A DNA stretch of 64,000 nt from Pseudomonas arcuscaelestis (GTDB taxonomy: Bacteria; Pseudomonadota; Gammaproteobacteria; Pseudomonadales; Pseudomonadaceae). Within the stretch, counting starts at the first letter, position 1, and the number at the start of each line of letters is the position of its first letter. Position numbers and translations under genes: made by a program. Location: NCBI RefSeq assembly GCF_016881005.1, contig NZ_JACOPV010000008.1, forward strand, positions 186,001 through 250,000. Direction: 5' to 3'. The notes under the pieces are model-generated. The model was not told where the DNA came from. It did not search any database and was given only the letters and a program-made list of their open reading frames with translations. This document shows positions 34,184 to 42,909 of the stretch, in pieces.

Positions 34184-34600
34184 ATGGTTCTGGATGCATC
34201 GACGTTGCTGGCACAGCCCGACGAAAACTACATGGACGTACACCAGCGACAATTCTTTAAAGGGCTACTCCTGGACAAGCAGCGCGAGCTTTGTGCACGC
34301 ATTGTCGAACATGAACGCTCGATCTCGGTTACCGAGCGGGTTGCTGATTCATCCGACGCCGGTACCATCGAAGAAAACCGCACGCTAATGATGCGTCTCA
34401 TCAAAGGGGAGCGGGAGGAGGCCCTGGCAATCAAAGCAGCCCTGGAGCGAATTGCCGACGACAGCTACGGCTGGTGCGACGACACTGGTGAGCCAATTGG
34501 CTTGCGGCGCCTGCTGGAGCGCCCTACAGCATTACGAACCACCGACTCTCAGGCACGCTTCGAGAAAATTGGCCAGCATCGCCGGGCCATGGCGGTCTAG
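34184..34600 (+). CDS. DksA/TraR-family regulator lacking zinc-finger cysteines
   Basis: The protein has 138 residues from ATG 34184 (GGAG 8 nt before). The coiled-coil hairpin is visible at about residues 25-90 (LLLDKQRELCARIVEHERSI; the tip carries DSSDAGTIEENRTL with acidic residues). The C-terminal globule keeps YGWCDDTGEPIGLRRLLERP but has only one Cys (CxxT) where DksA has four; the last pair reads LRTTDSQ. Pseudomonas DksA2 also lacks the full zinc finger and works in zinc starvation. It likely binds the RNA polymerase secondary channel with ppGpp and adjusts host transcription. Confidence 0.85.
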   Translation: MVLDASTLLAQPDENYMDVHQRQFFKGLLLDKQRELCARIVEHERSISVTERVADSSDAGTIEENRTLMMRLIKGEREEALAIKAALERIADDSYGWCDDTGEPIGLRRLLERPTALRTTDSQARFEKIGQHRRAMAV

Positions 34601-34603
34601 CAG

Positions 34604-35203
34604 ATGAGGCATGAGCCGTTCTACAGCAACTTGCCGGTTGTCCGTCGAGAAGCGATGGAGCTTGCCAGGCTTGGAAGTCTGTCAGGGATGGGGCCGCGCC
34701 AGTGGATTCGATTTAGACAATCGATCTGCTGGCTGCGAGAAGCATCAGCTTCCGTCGTTTTCAAGCACGGAGGGAGGGTGGTCAGGGAGGGTGGTACCTA
34801 TGTCGACCATCGCGGCTACCTCACTGCGTTGAGCAGCGCTATTGCATCAGCAGAGCGCGAATGTGACGTCTATGGCGTGACTAAACAGTCCAGCATGACC
34901 ATTAGCGTGCAGCTCACCATCACTGAAATGCCTGTGGTTTTGCGTGAAACACCCGCGTACGGCCGTGGGACCGGGAACTACTACTCCAAGGCTGAGAGCG
35001 TCGACGGCGAATGGTACATTTACTCTGAGGCCGAGATGGATGCTCTGATGAGTGCCAGAACCGCCGATGATAAGCACGCAGCGTGGCAGAACATCTCAAG
35101 ATTGACGGCTTTGACGGTCCTTGAGCGTGATAACGCCTGGTCCAGTACATGCGGACTAGGTGACGTATCAACGTCTGAGCTCGCCGATACCTGTGAGCGT
35201 TGA
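34604..35203 (+). CDS. Hypothetical protein
   Basis: The protein has 199 residues, starting 3 nt after the DksA-like stop, so the two are co-transcribed. It has an initial basic helix region, then beta-rich segments (MTISVQLTITEMPVVLRETP). No signal peptide and no family I recognise. The C-terminus (STSELADTCER) overlaps no other gene. Function unknown. Confidence 0.6.
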   Translation: MRHEPFYSNLPVVRREAMELARLGSLSGMGPRQWIRFRQSICWLREASASVVFKHGGRVVREGGTYVDHRGYLTALSSAIASAERECDVYGVTKQSSMTISVQLTITEMPVVLRETPAYGRGTGNYYSKAESVDGEWYIYSEAEMDALMSARTADDKHAAWQNISRLTALTVLERDNAWSSTCGLGDVSTSELADTCER

Positions 35204-35235
35204 AGTCAGCTGCCGGCGACAAACCTAAGGAAGCA

Positions 35236-35598
35236 ATGATGTTGAAAATGAATGGTGCTATTTCGGCAGTATTAACGGTGCTCGTAGTGACTGCCCCAAC
35301 TACCGCCAGTGCAGATGATGCTCAGAAAGCTATGTCGAGAAGCTTCCTGATGCACTCAAATACTGACACTGAGACATGCTTTCTGGTCAAGCAGCGGCTT
35401 GCAGCCATCGAAAAATCTTCTGACGAACAAGGCCACGTAGCCAGCATTCCACTTATCGAATCACGCATGATAGAAGCGCCGTGTACTAGCCAAGCCTTTC
35501 CTTACGAGGAATCCCCAGGGTTGAGGTCCGATAGCCGAATCACTGCCAAGGTGGTTCCTTGGAGAGATGGTGTCTTGGAGCTAGGGGGATCGAGGTAA
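35236..35598 (+). CDS. Small secreted hypothetical protein
   Basis: The protein has 120 residues from ATG 35236, with AAGGAAG 5-6 nt upstream. It has a signal peptide (MNGAISAVLTVLVVTAPTTA, then SADDAQKA). The mature protein is about 90 residues with two Cys (ETCFLVKQRL and APCTSQAF) that may pair. It is the last gene of the dksA-like unit and is followed by a terminator. Probably periplasmic; function unknown. Confidence 0.6.
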   Translation: MMLKMNGAISAVLTVLVVTAPTTASADDAQKAMSRSFLMHSNTDTETCFLVKQRLAAIEKSSDEQGHVASIPLIESRMIEAPCTSQAFPYEESPGLRSDSRITAKVVPWRDGVLELGGSR

Positions 35599-35630
35599 GG
35601 CGTTATGCTGAATGCGTAACGTCTATGCGT

Positions 35631-35656
35631 GCCGCCCTCTTACGGGCGGCATTTTT
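35631..35656. terminator. Terminator after the dksA-like unit
   Basis: A 7-bp stem, GCCGCCC / GGGCGGC, with a 6-nt loop is followed by ATTTTTG on the plus strand; it lies 33 nt after the stop and 7 nt from the convergent gene. Confidence 0.75.
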
Positions 35657-35662
35657 GTTTGG

Positions 35663-35953
35663 CTAGTCGCGCGGTTGCGGTTTGCTTTCTATCAAAGGTT
35701 CACCCTTCTCAGCGTCATTGACTGGTACCGCCGCCAGGCGACCGTCTACTACCTGGCAAGTGCCAATGAACATACGACCACCAGCCATTGAGTACTCAGC
35801 CTGCTCACCTTCAGAAAGGCCGTCACAGGCTTGGTAATCAATGGTGGTTGGCTTTGCCTGGAGAGGGCGATTCCCGGGCACCTCGCCAGCTCCTGCAGGG
35901 GACGCAAAGCAAGTAAGTGCAGCGAACAGCGCTGCCCAATGAGGTAACTTCAT
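35663..35953 (-). CDS. Small secreted hypothetical protein
   Basis: The protein has 96 residues from ATG 35953. It has a signal peptide (MKLPHWAALFAALTCFASPA). The mature part has two Cys (IDYQACDGLSEGEQAEY and GTCQVVDGRL) spaced about 25 apart and a Pro/Lys-rich C-terminus. It is similar in size and style to the small secreted protein in the convergent unit next door. Function unknown. Confidence 0.6.
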   Translation of the reverse strand: MKLPHWAALFAALTCFASPAGAGEVPGNRPLQAKPTTIDYQACDGLSEGEQAEYSMAGGRMFIGTCQVVDGRLAAVPVNDAEKGEPLIESKPQPRD

Positions 35954-36354
35954 AACGGAGCCTTCTACGGTGATGCCCTCAACTCCTACCGCGCTCAGCC
36001 GGCGCACATGACCTGAGGGTTTGGAAGTGTGTTAGATGCCCATTTTACCGAGATGAAGTTGTTACGCACCTCGAAACCGGGGGGCGAAATCCCCTTCACT
36101 CAGGGACGGATAAGCGCCAAAAAGTTTTCGCATGCGGAAGTATTGTGCCTCTGAACGACGCACGGGCAGGTGGGCCGGCACCCAAAAACCGACATAACGA
36201 AATCGCCACGATTCTCGCCTGCACTCAAGGAACCCTAAGCCAACCTCCCGGGCAATTGTCCGCCCGCTAGGATTTCATGTGGCTATTTTGGCTTGGCGTT
36301 CCCACATATCTCAGTACCCTATGCGGATCATGAATGTTCAGCAAGGGGACCGGT
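35954..36354. other. Divergent intergenic region
   Basis: About 400 bp without a convincing open frame lie between a minus-strand secreted protein and the plus-strand SUKH-like gene. It should contain both promoters. The only structure I see is a GGGG-CGAAAT-CCCC hairpin near 36090. Confidence 0.4.
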
Positions 36355-37011
36355 ATGCTCGATGATTTCGAAGACATTGCTCATGAGATCGGCATCTCAA
36401 TACCCAATGACTTGGGGCGACTGATTGCGCTCAGCGCAGAATCTAACCGAGAAGCGAGTGCAGTACCGCTTGCGACCATCTACGACTTCGCGTTCATAGA
36501 TGCCGGCGACTCTGAACGCATGCTCGAAGACTGGCTGGGGCGGAACAAACAGCGCGGGGCCGAGTACACGCTGCTTCCGTTTGGGCAGTCTGGAGGTGGC
36601 GACGCCTATTGTTTTGTCGTCTTCGAAGATGGCGATGAAGGTATTGCCAAGGTAATGCACGACCAGGAGGACGCCACCCTGGAATTCCCATCCGTTTCTC
36701 ACTGGATCACTCGCGAATACATCAAGCAGTGTGAGAACCTCGAGGACCTGGCCTGCGAGCCTCCTGAGGGCATTGAGCGCATGAAGTCCGAGGTGGCGCT
36801 GGTTGGTGCCGTGTTACTGCCAGAGCACCGTGAGCTGTTGCATGGTCTCCTTGACGCAGATGTTGTGACCCGGCCGTATCAGGCAGGCCGGAAAGCTCAA
36901 GTTCGGCGTGTGAGGTCACTGATCTCCCAAGAGGCTTCCGAGGCCCTCTACCAATCGCTGATGAGCGACGACCCAATCGAGTTTGTAGTCGTACTTGAGT
37001 GGGAAGACTAG
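36355..37011 (+). CDS. SUKH (SMI1/KNR4)-like protein with C-terminal domain
   Basis: The protein has 218 residues from ATG 36355, with AAGGGGA 6 nt upstream. The N-terminal 140 residues resemble the SUKH fold: an initial helix that recognises conserved Pro (IGISIPNDLGRLIALSAE), the core strand set (LLPFGQSGGGDAYCFVVFED, then EGIAKVMHDQEDATLEF) and a final helix. SUKH proteins often neutralise toxins of contact-dependent systems. The last 75 residues are a separate alpha/beta domain (EVALVGAVLLPEHRELLHGL) that I do not recognise. No toxin gene is adjacent, so immunity function is only a possibility. Confidence 0.55.
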   Translation: MLDDFEDIAHEIGISIPNDLGRLIALSAESNREASAVPLATIYDFAFIDAGDSERMLEDWLGRNKQRGAEYTLLPFGQSGGGDAYCFVVFEDGDEGIAKVMHDQEDATLEFPSVSHWITREYIKQCENLEDLACEPPEGIERMKSEVALVGAVLLPEHRELLHGLLDADVVTRPYQAGRKAQVRRVRSLISQEASEALYQSLMSDDPIEFVVVLEWED

Positions 37012-37038
37012 GTTTCAACTTTTAAATGAGGAACGCGG

Positions 37039-37653
37039 ATGTCTCAGATTGGATATGAGTATGCTGCTGGCGAGATCGTTGCAGGAGTAGATGAGGTGGG
37101 GCGTGGTCCGCTCTGCGGTGATGTGGTTACAGCTGCAGTAATCCTGGATCCTGCCCGTCCTATTGCCGGGTTGAACGATTCCAAAAAACTGAGCGACAAG
37201 AAGCGGGAGCTGCTTTTCGATGAGATCTGCGAGAAAGTATTGGCATGGTCGATCGGTCGCGCTTCGGTACAAGAAATCGATGAAGTCAATATCCTGAATG
37301 CAACGTTGCTAGCAATGCAGCGTGCCGTAGAAGGGCTGGCCATTGTCCCGACGCTGGCGCTAATCGATGGAAACCGTTGTCCTGTCCTCCCTATGCGAGC
37401 GGAAGCGATCATCAAAGGTGACGGCCTGATTTCGGAAATCTCAGCTGCAAGTATCCTTGCAAAGGTGATTCGCGACCGCGAAATGGTAGAGGCGGAGGCA
37501 CTGTACCCAGGGTATGGGTTTGCTGGTCACAAAGGTTACCCGTCCGCCGTTCATCTCGAGGCCCTTGGTCGACTTGGTGTTACACCAATTCACAGGAGGA
37601 GTTATGCGCCGGTTAAGCGAATCCTGGACAGTGTCGAGGGTCGTACAAACTAG
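37039..37653 (+). CDS. rnhB: Ribonuclease HII
   Basis: The protein has 204 residues, normal for RNase HII. It removes RNA embedded in DNA. The catalytic set is visible: [16 protein letters not shown] (Asp-Glu-Gly-Arg-Gly), [24 protein letters not shown], and [20 protein letters not shown] with the following RD pair. All key acids are intact. A plasmid-borne copy is unusual, since rnhB is normally chromosomal beside lpxB and dnaE. It lies between an immunity-like gene and the kinase triad and is followed by a hairpin at 37688. Confidence 0.93.
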   Translation: MSQIGYEYAAGEIVAGVDEVGRGPLCGDVVTAAVILDPARPIAGLNDSKKLSDKKRELLFDEICEKVLAWSIGRASVQEIDEVNILNATLLAMQRAVEGLAIVPTLALIDGNRCPVLPMRAEAIIKGDGLISEISAASILAKVIRDREMVEAEALYPGYGFAGHKGYPSAVHLEALGRLGVTPIHRRSYAPVKRILDSVEGRTN

Positions 37654-37687
37654 GGTATCCAGCGTGCTCGGTTGACCGTTTGATTGC

Positions 37688-37710
37688 AGGCCCAGGTATT
37701 GGGCCTTTGT
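37688..37710. terminator. Hairpin between convergent rnhB and kinase gene
   Basis: A 7-bp stem, AGGCCCA / TGGGCCT, with a 5-nt loop is followed by TTGT, in the 77-bp gap between convergent rnhB and the kinase gene. The weak T-run lowers confidence. Confidence 0.45.
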
Positions 37711-37730
37711 ATCTGGTGCGCTCGCCTGTT

Positions 37731-39680
37731 TCAGAGTAGCGCCTTCCAGTCAGCTTCCGCCTGCGCCAATTTGTTTGCAGCAATCTGTACGGCCTGGCCG
37801 TGCCGCCGCAAAGCTTTGTCGCGCAATACAGCACCCTGTTGCAGGTCCTTCAGGCCCTGCTGCATAAGTGCCTGAATCTCAGTAGCTCTTGTCTGAATAG
37901 CCCGCTTTACAGCTGAGCTATCTGCAGGGGTTATTGCCGTGGCCGGATTGAACCTGAAATTACGCTCATGACCAGCTCGCCATTCGACCAGTACGCGTGT
38001 GAGGCTTTCGCCAAAGCCTTTCACCTGCCGGATTCGGCCCGCATCAACTTCTGCGGCAGTCTCGATACCGAAGGATTGGAGCGCAGCACGCTTTGCGGGC
38101 CCAAGGGCGGGTAGGAAAGCTTTCTCGATGTAATAGCGCTCTAGGAAGGCTGTTCGCTGTCGCTTTTCAGCGTTACTTCTTAATTTCGCGAACTCTTTTT
38201 GTTCTCTGGTTGCTAAACCGTCTAGCTCCAGCTTGAGGCGATGGAGCAGCTCTCGTTTGGCTGCGGTCTGCTCGCCACCATCCTCACGCCGAAGCAACGT
38301 AACGGCAGCCTCATAATTGCGTCGGGCAAGCTCCCGCGCTTCTTCCCGTCGCTTCTGTTCTTCCAGCTTTGCGTTGGCACCGAACAGTACGAGGCCGATC
38401 CAAGTTAACCCAATCAAGGTGAAGTACAGCAACGAAATACCGCCAAACACTGCCCAAATGGCAAGAGTCACTGCGGTTATACCCAGGCCCAGGTACCGTT
38501 TCGCGGTTGTGCTGTATACACCCAACGGGAGCGGTTCTGGCTCGGGGTTGGGCTGGCTGGCTGGCGGTATCCTGAGCTCGGACATGGCCGGCACTTTGCA
38601 GATAGCTGCCCAGATGTCTTCTACCCTGACTTGCGCACCGCCAGCATCAGCTCCCGGGGAGTAAACTGGTGCGTTTACAAAATAGACCACACCCTTGCGT
38701 TCCAATTCACACCAAGGGCACGCATTGAGATGAGCAGGGTAGGTATGCATTTTCGACTGCACACAAGGTCGAAGTGCTGTACGCATCTCGTCCAGCTCTT
38801 CGAGCCATTGCTGGGCGGTTGGTCGGCCAGCACTAACGCCAGATTTGGTGAACGCTTGTTCGAACATGGCGACGACAGAGGGGGGGAGGGTCGTTATCGG
38901 CAGTGAGTTCGGGGGAGGCAGTAGCAGGCGTTGTCGATCCGAATTGCTATAGGCAAATCTGCAGGCAGTGATGTTTTCCTCGATCGTCTCGCCAACCCCT
39001 TCCTGTTGCGGTACGCCGGCGAAAGGGTGTCGCCCTCCCATTAGGAGGTGCCAGATCAATAGACTCAGGCCGAAGTTGTCATGATTGGGCGTGCGCGTTA
39101 CCCCTCGGAAGCTCGCACCTTGCAACTCAGGCGGAGTGTAGGTGCTTACTCCTACCTCACACAGGTGAAGCGAGTTCCCGTCATGCAACTGGTAGCTGTC
39201 AGTGTCAATGAGCTTCACTGTGGCCTTCTGGCCAAGGTAAAGGTTTCCATGGTTCACATCGCCGACAACGAAGCCTCTCTCATGAAGCACAGTGAAGGCC
39301 GCGGCAGTGTTCCGGGCGGCGACCAAGAGGAAATCCCAACCACGTTGTGGGAACTCTTGTTTGCGCTGCGCCGGACTGTACAGAGATTGAATCGGCTTCA
39401 TGCCGCCGACCTTCTCCATTGTGAAGCCAATAACCGTACCACCGGCGCGCTCGTGAAGAGTAGCTAGCGGCCAGGCCGCATACTTCAGCAACTGTGCATC
39501 GTGGGCACCGGTCATGTGTGTGAGCTTGATCTGCTTCTCGCGATCAATTGGAGCGTGGTAGATCTTGGCTACGCTGTCCCGGCTTCCTTTCAGCGTGAAC
39601 ACCGAGCCTTCACCACCCTTACCCAGTTCCTCCACTAGGTCGACAGGCCGCCCGTCGGCCGTATAAAGCCTACGCGACAT
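37731..39680 (-). CDS. Membrane-anchored Ser/Thr kinase with C-terminal HhH domain (TerY-P triad)
   Basis: The protein has 649 residues. A protein-kinase domain occupies residues 1-300: glycine loop LGKGGEGSVF, Lys in DSVAKIYH, catalytic loop VVGDVNHGNLYL (Asp and Asn present, the usual HRD Arg replaced), metal-binding IDTDSYQ, and an APE-like TPPELQG. A Cys pair (NACPWCELE) and membrane segments at about 400-435 (AVTLALWAVF-like, LYFTLIGLTWIGLVLFG) follow. A coiled coil leads into a helix-hairpin-helix domain (PALGPAKRAALQSFGIETAA). Kinase, PP2C phosphatase and VWA genes together form the TerY-P triad known from Ter-type stress systems. It is last of three overlapping minus-strand genes. Confidence 0.8.
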   Translation of the reverse strand: MSRRLYTADGRPVDLVEELGKGGEGSVFTLKGSRDSVAKIYHAPIDREKQIKLTHMTGAHDAQLLKYAAWPLATLHERAGGTVIGFTMEKVGGMKPIQSLYSPAQRKQEFPQRGWDFLLVAARNTAAAFTVLHERGFVVGDVNHGNLYLGQKATVKLIDTDSYQLHDGNSLHLCEVGVSTYTPPELQGASFRGVTRTPNHDNFGLSLLIWHLLMGGRHPFAGVPQQEGVGETIEENITACRFAYSNSDRQRLLLPPPNSLPITTLPPSVVAMFEQAFTKSGVSAGRPTAQQWLEELDEMRTALRPCVQSKMHTYPAHLNACPWCELERKGVVYFVNAPVYSPGADAGGAQVRVEDIWAAICKVPAMSELRIPPASQPNPEPEPLPLGVYSTTAKRYLGLGITAVTLAIWAVFGGISLLYFTLIGLTWIGLVLFGANAKLEEQKRREEARELARRNYEAAVTLLRREDGGEQTAAKRELLHRLKLELDGLATREQKEFAKLRSNAEKRQRTAFLERYYIEKAFLPALGPAKRAALQSFGIETAAEVDAGRIRQVKGFGESLTRVLVEWRAGHERNFRFNPATAITPADSSAVKRAIQTRATEIQALMQQGLKDLQQGAVLRDKALRRHGQAVQIAANKLAQAEADWKALL

Positions 39681-39681
39681 C

Positions 39682-40440
39682 TCAGGCCCTCAGGACGGCA
39701 ATGGCTAGGGACTTGTCGTCATCAGTGCGCTCATTGACCCTGGTGCTCCCCAGGAAGCTTTCAAGGGCGCCGCTGATCTGTGGCCGAGTTACTTCGTTAA
39801 GGCCTGCAACCTTGCGGAAGATTGGTTCGAAGAAGGGGACGTGTGGTTCACCTCTGGCCATATCAAGTGCGAGCCGTTGCAAGCCATCTGAGAACGCTGC
39901 TACTGCTTTCACACCCGCCGGGTAAATGCGGCACTGGAGATTCTTGAGGGCGTCAGCGTCTGTGCAAAAATGGGTCATGTTGGCGTATTCACCATTCTTG
40001 GGCTCAAGGGCAAGCTCAAGGCCGTGCCCGGCGTCCAGGACAATCCCGCCGTCACCAATCTGGAAAACAATGGTGCCAGCCGCTGAGCAAATGGCTCCCA
40101 GAAAGGTACAAGCGAAGGAGCGGGTAGGCAGCCCACTCCCTTCTGCTGCGAAGGCGATCGCTTGGCGAATGTCGCTAATGATCTGTACCGCCAGGCTTTC
40201 ATCGAGTGAGAACTCGGCGAGATGCATGAGCTGTGCAATCGATTCATTCGCGGTGTTGATAGCCAGCTCCGCGCCCAATTCACTGTGTTGAGCGCTGCCG
40301 GCGCCGTCGGCGACAAAGACCGCTACCCATTTAGTGCCAGATTGGTCAAAGACTCGAGAGGAGCAGCGATCTTGGCAAACTCCGTCACGCTCTACGTGCG
40401 CTGTCCCGATTGCCGCAGCGCTGGCGCATTCCCACGACAT
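39682..40440 (-). CDS. PP2C-type Ser/Thr phosphatase (TerY-P triad)
   Basis: The protein has 252 residues from ATG 40440, which overlaps the upstream stop as TGATG; the longer frame to 40530 runs through the VWA gene. PP2C motifs: RDGVCQDRC near the start (an Asp-containing motif 1), VAVFVADGAGSAQHSELGAE (motif DGxGS), GDGGIVL, and AFSDGLQRLAL, where metal-binding Asp are retained. It likely reverses phosphorylation by the adjacent kinase. The three genes are tightly coupled and co-transcribed. Confidence 0.85.
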   Translation of the reverse strand: MSWECASAAAIGTAHVERDGVCQDRCSSRVFDQSGTKWVAVFVADGAGSAQHSELGAELAINTANESIAQLMHLAEFSLDESLAVQIISDIRQAIAFAAEGSGLPTRSFACTFLGAICSAAGTIVFQIGDGGIVLDAGHGLELALEPKNGEYANMTHFCTDADALKNLQCRIYPAGVKAVAAFSDGLQRLALDMARGEPHVPFFEPIFRKVAGLNEVTRPQISGALESFLGSTRVNERTDDDKSLAIAVLRA

Positions 40441-41102
40441 CACACACTGGCCCAGCCAGTAGGAGCGATGAGTGCAACCTCGGTACCAGGAGTTGAATTC
40501 GAGACGGACTTCATTGACGCAGAGAGCCACTGGAACAGCTCTCGGAACTTCAGTCCCTGGAGCTTAAGAGGGCTGCGTACGCTGATCTGAGCCATGACTT
40601 CCATGTTGGCCCCTTCAATACCAACCGCGAAGAATGCGAATTTTTTGGAGTGCTCACCTTCATGTACAAGCGCAGCGGCTTGTTTCCATGCGTCAGTTGG
40701 CCCGCCGTCAGAAATGAGGAAGACCCATGGGCGCATTCTAGGTACCCCGTTGATTCTGTAGGCCTCTTTGCGAGCCTCAAGCATATCCAGGCCGGTGCAA
40801 ATTGCCTCGCCCATCGGGGTGTCGCCTCGTGCGTGCAGTACCGGAGGCATGAACGAACCAGCCGTGATGAAGGGAGTGTGAACCTCGACCGGGCCGAAGG
40901 TAACGATGCCCACTTCGACACGCTGCATTGCAAGGGAGTCTGCGGCTAACTCATCCTTGAACTGAACGAGCCCGTCATTGAGAGCTTCAAGGGGAGCACC
41001 GGTCATACTCTGCGAAACATCCAGGAGAAGCAAAAGGGGAACCCGTGGTTCAGGATTATCAGCGAAGGAATCGACGTCCGCGAAGTCAATTTGATGTGTC
41101 AT
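40440..41102 (-). CDS. VWA-domain protein, TerY-like
   Basis: The protein has 220 residues. A von Willebrand A domain with a complete MIDAS is visible: [20 protein letters not shown] (DxSxS), Thr in [11 protein letters not shown], and Asp in [13 protein letters not shown]. TerY proteins of this size accompany PP2C and kinase partners and are proposed to organise a metal-dependent complex. It is the first gene of the triad. The core ter genes (terBCDE) are not in this window. Confidence 0.85.
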   Translation of the reverse strand: MTHQIDFADVDSFADNPEPRVPLLLLLDVSQSMTGAPLEALNDGLVQFKDELAADSLAMQRVEVGIVTFGPVEVHTPFITAGSFMPPVLHARGDTPMGEAICTGLDMLEARKEAYRINGVPRMRPWVFLISDGGPTDAWKQAAALVHEGEHSKKFAFFAVGIEGANMEVMAQISVRSPLKLQGLKFRELFQWLSASMKSVSNSTPGTEVALIAPTGWASV

Positions 41103-41385
41103 GTAATACGTCCTGGCAAGTAACAGCGGCAGTGCAGGGTGGAACCAACAGACGCCATACTTGCTCTGTTGGCTTGTCCTCTATTTACGTGACAAGGGTA
41201 CTTGGGGGCAGGATGTTTGACACGCCAAAACAGGGCGTCGTTTTTCACCATGAATAGCACCATGCGGTGTCTGGCGCTGTGGGTGGTCGCAGAAGGAGCT
41301 GCCGTCGCTGGCCAGACTGCTACGAACACTGCGTCAATCATTGCGGGTATGCAGCAAGCACGGTCCTATCCGATCTTAGGAATTC

Positions 41386-41586
41386 ATGAGGATCAACCGG
41401 GGCAAGCGGATGAAGATCCAACCAAGAAGGGGCTAGGTCTTCACTCAAGGGTTACGTTTGTTCCTGCACAGCAATACGGCCGGCATCGAGGTTGTTGCCC
41501 CTGATCATTTGCGGCAACACATACGCCGGGAGCTCAAGGCTGCTCTCAGCCAATATCGTGACGGATGCCATACCAAAGCTGGGTAA
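41386..41586 (+). pseudogene. Small ORF interrupted by in-frame TAG
   Basis: ATG 41386 has TTAGGA 6-8 nt upstream and opens a frame of 16 codons (MRINRGKRMKIQPRRG), then TAG at 41434, then 49 more codons in the same frame to TAA at 41584. The second part (SNTAGIEVVAPDHLRQHIRR, then ELKAALSQYRDG) looks protein-coding, and a TTG at 41458 after AAGGG could restart it as a 42-residue protein. A nonsense-mutated gene, a sequencing error or a short independent gene are all possible. I cannot name the family. The flanks 41103-41385 hold nothing convincing. Confidence 0.4.
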
Positions 41587-41674
41587 GTGCGGACTTGCCC
41601 GCCTATGACCGTTAGCTTTTGGCCGACATCTCAGTTTAGGGGTCGCCTGCTTTCAGAGCAGATCTCCAATAATT

Positions 41675-42550
41675 TCAATTTCCGTTTAGTCCGCTGTCGC
41701 GGGTCAGAAGGCGGCGCTTCCAATGGGCCTCCTTTTGTAGCATTTCGTCCTTCCCAGTGTGCTTGTCTGCAATTTCTAGGATGCTGAACCTGAAACCTTC
41801 TGCGAAATCTTTGCCACGCCTGGTGTGCAGATCTCGTATGCGGGTATTACCACCGTGCCCGTTGTTGGAGTAGTTAACCCAGCGGCCCCATAAGCCGCCT
41901 GTCCCGGTCGCAGAGCCGACGTATAGCTGATGCTCGCCGGCAGCACGGTCAGATATTAGGTACACAGCTGCTACGCTGGAAAGCGCTGTCTGCCATGACT
42001 CCAAGCCTTGACTGACAATAATGCTCAATTCGCGATGAGAGATGTCTACTTCCTTGAAACCTGGGAATCTACCGACCGTCATAGGCTTTTCTAGCATCGA
42101 GGAGACAACCATGCTTTTCAGGCACGTTCCCAGCCAGAGATAGTTTCCTCGCGGCTTCGTGTAGTCGAGGATCAAACGGCCTTCAAGCTCGGCAAATTCA
42201 GGTACACGCCGGTAGTCGTAGACGAAGTCGCGATTCTCTTTACTACCATTGGATTCCCTGACTTTGAGTGAATCGTAAACGCCGGCCAGTAACCATTTTT
42301 TGGTTCCGGGTAGTTCGACCAGACCTATCACGTACTCGCATTCGAAATTCCTTCGAGATTGCCACGACTGCCAATCGTCGAAATCGCCAGCAAGGTACAC
42401 GTCCATTGGATGCTCAATCCCATTGTGCTGTGCGAGATGGACTTTTGTATTTTGAACGGTGAGTGACGGCAGAAGGCTGGTCAGTAGGGGCATAAGCATG
42501 AAGGGATGGCTCTGCTGGTAATGGTGGACTGCGAGCACGAAGGATTCCAT
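41675..42550 (-). CDS. GIY-YIG domain protein
   Basis: The protein has 291 residues. The C-terminal 110 residues form a GIY-YIG nuclease module: AAVYLISDRAAGEHQLYVGS with the paired strands (YLI and LYVGSATG), the conserved Arg region (GLWGRWVNYSNNG), and a Glu in LQKEAHWKRRLL. The N-terminal 180 residues are a separate alpha/beta domain (ECEYVIGLVELPGTKKWLLA) found in some stand-alone GIY-YIG proteins of unknown role. It may cut DNA in repair or defence. It is transcribed alone. Confidence 0.75.
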   Translation of the reverse strand: MESFVLAVHHYQQSHPFMLMPLLTSLLPSLTVQNTKVHLAQHNGIEHPMDVYLAGDFDDWQSWQSRRNFECEYVIGLVELPGTKKWLLAGVYDSLKVRESNGSKENRDFVYDYRRVPEFAELEGRLILDYTKPRGNYLWLGTCLKSMVVSSMLEKPMTVGRFPGFKEVDISHRELSIIVSQGLESWQTALSSVAAVYLISDRAAGEHQLYVGSATGTGGLWGRWVNYSNNGHGGNTRIRDLHTRRGKDFAEGFRFSILEIADKHTGKDEMLQKEAHWKRRLLTRDSGLNGN

Positions 42551-42623
42551 GGCTGCGCTTAAACCGTCCAGGCCGTATTTTCATGTAGAGTGCAATTCAG
42601 CACCGAAGATTTTGGCATCTTGA

Positions 42624-42860
42624 ATGATTAACCATACAGGAAACACCTGGGTATCCCCGCACCAGGTTACAGAGCAGGAGACAGCCATTTCTGACATCGA
42701 AATTGTGGCCGACCTGTTCCGGCTCGCGCGAAGCGGCCGCTTTGTATCCCTTGAAATGTTGCTGAGGGCGGTGAGGAGTGTTACCCAGAAGAGAGCCCTG
42801 AGCGCATCCGGGCTTGCGCGAAGCAGCTCGGGAAGCGTCTTTTGGAGAGTGACTACTTGA
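42624..42860 (+). CDS. Possible small protein
   Basis: The frame has 78 residues (MINHTGNTWVSPHQVTEQET...). The second half looks helical (EIVADLFRLARSGRFVSLEM). There is no clear ribosome site. It ends 16 nt before a strong hairpin that could terminate it. The frame may be spurious; it is the only candidate in the 359 bp between the GIY-YIG gene and the autotransporter. Confidence 0.25.
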   Translation: MINHTGNTWVSPHQVTEQETAISDIEIVADLFRLARSGRFVSLEMLLRAVRSVTQKRALSASGLARSSSGSVFWRVTT

Positions 42861-42876
42861 AATGACAGGCAAATAA

Positions 42877-42897
42877 AAGCCCGCTATGCGCGGGCTT
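42877..42897. terminator. Terminator of the autotransporter gene
   Basis: An 8-bp stem, AAGCCCGC / GCGGGCTT, with a 5-nt loop lies 13 nt after the autotransporter stop; the minus strand continues TTTATTT and the plus strand CTTTCT, so it may act both ways. Its stem sequence is identical to that of the tra terminator at 10752. Confidence 0.7.
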
Positions 42898-42909
42898 CTT
42901 TCTCTGATG

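Noticed and set aside
41099..41341. 80-aa minus-strand frame upstream of the VWA gene
   Set aside because: No protein-like composition or ribosome site; overlaps the likely promoter region.
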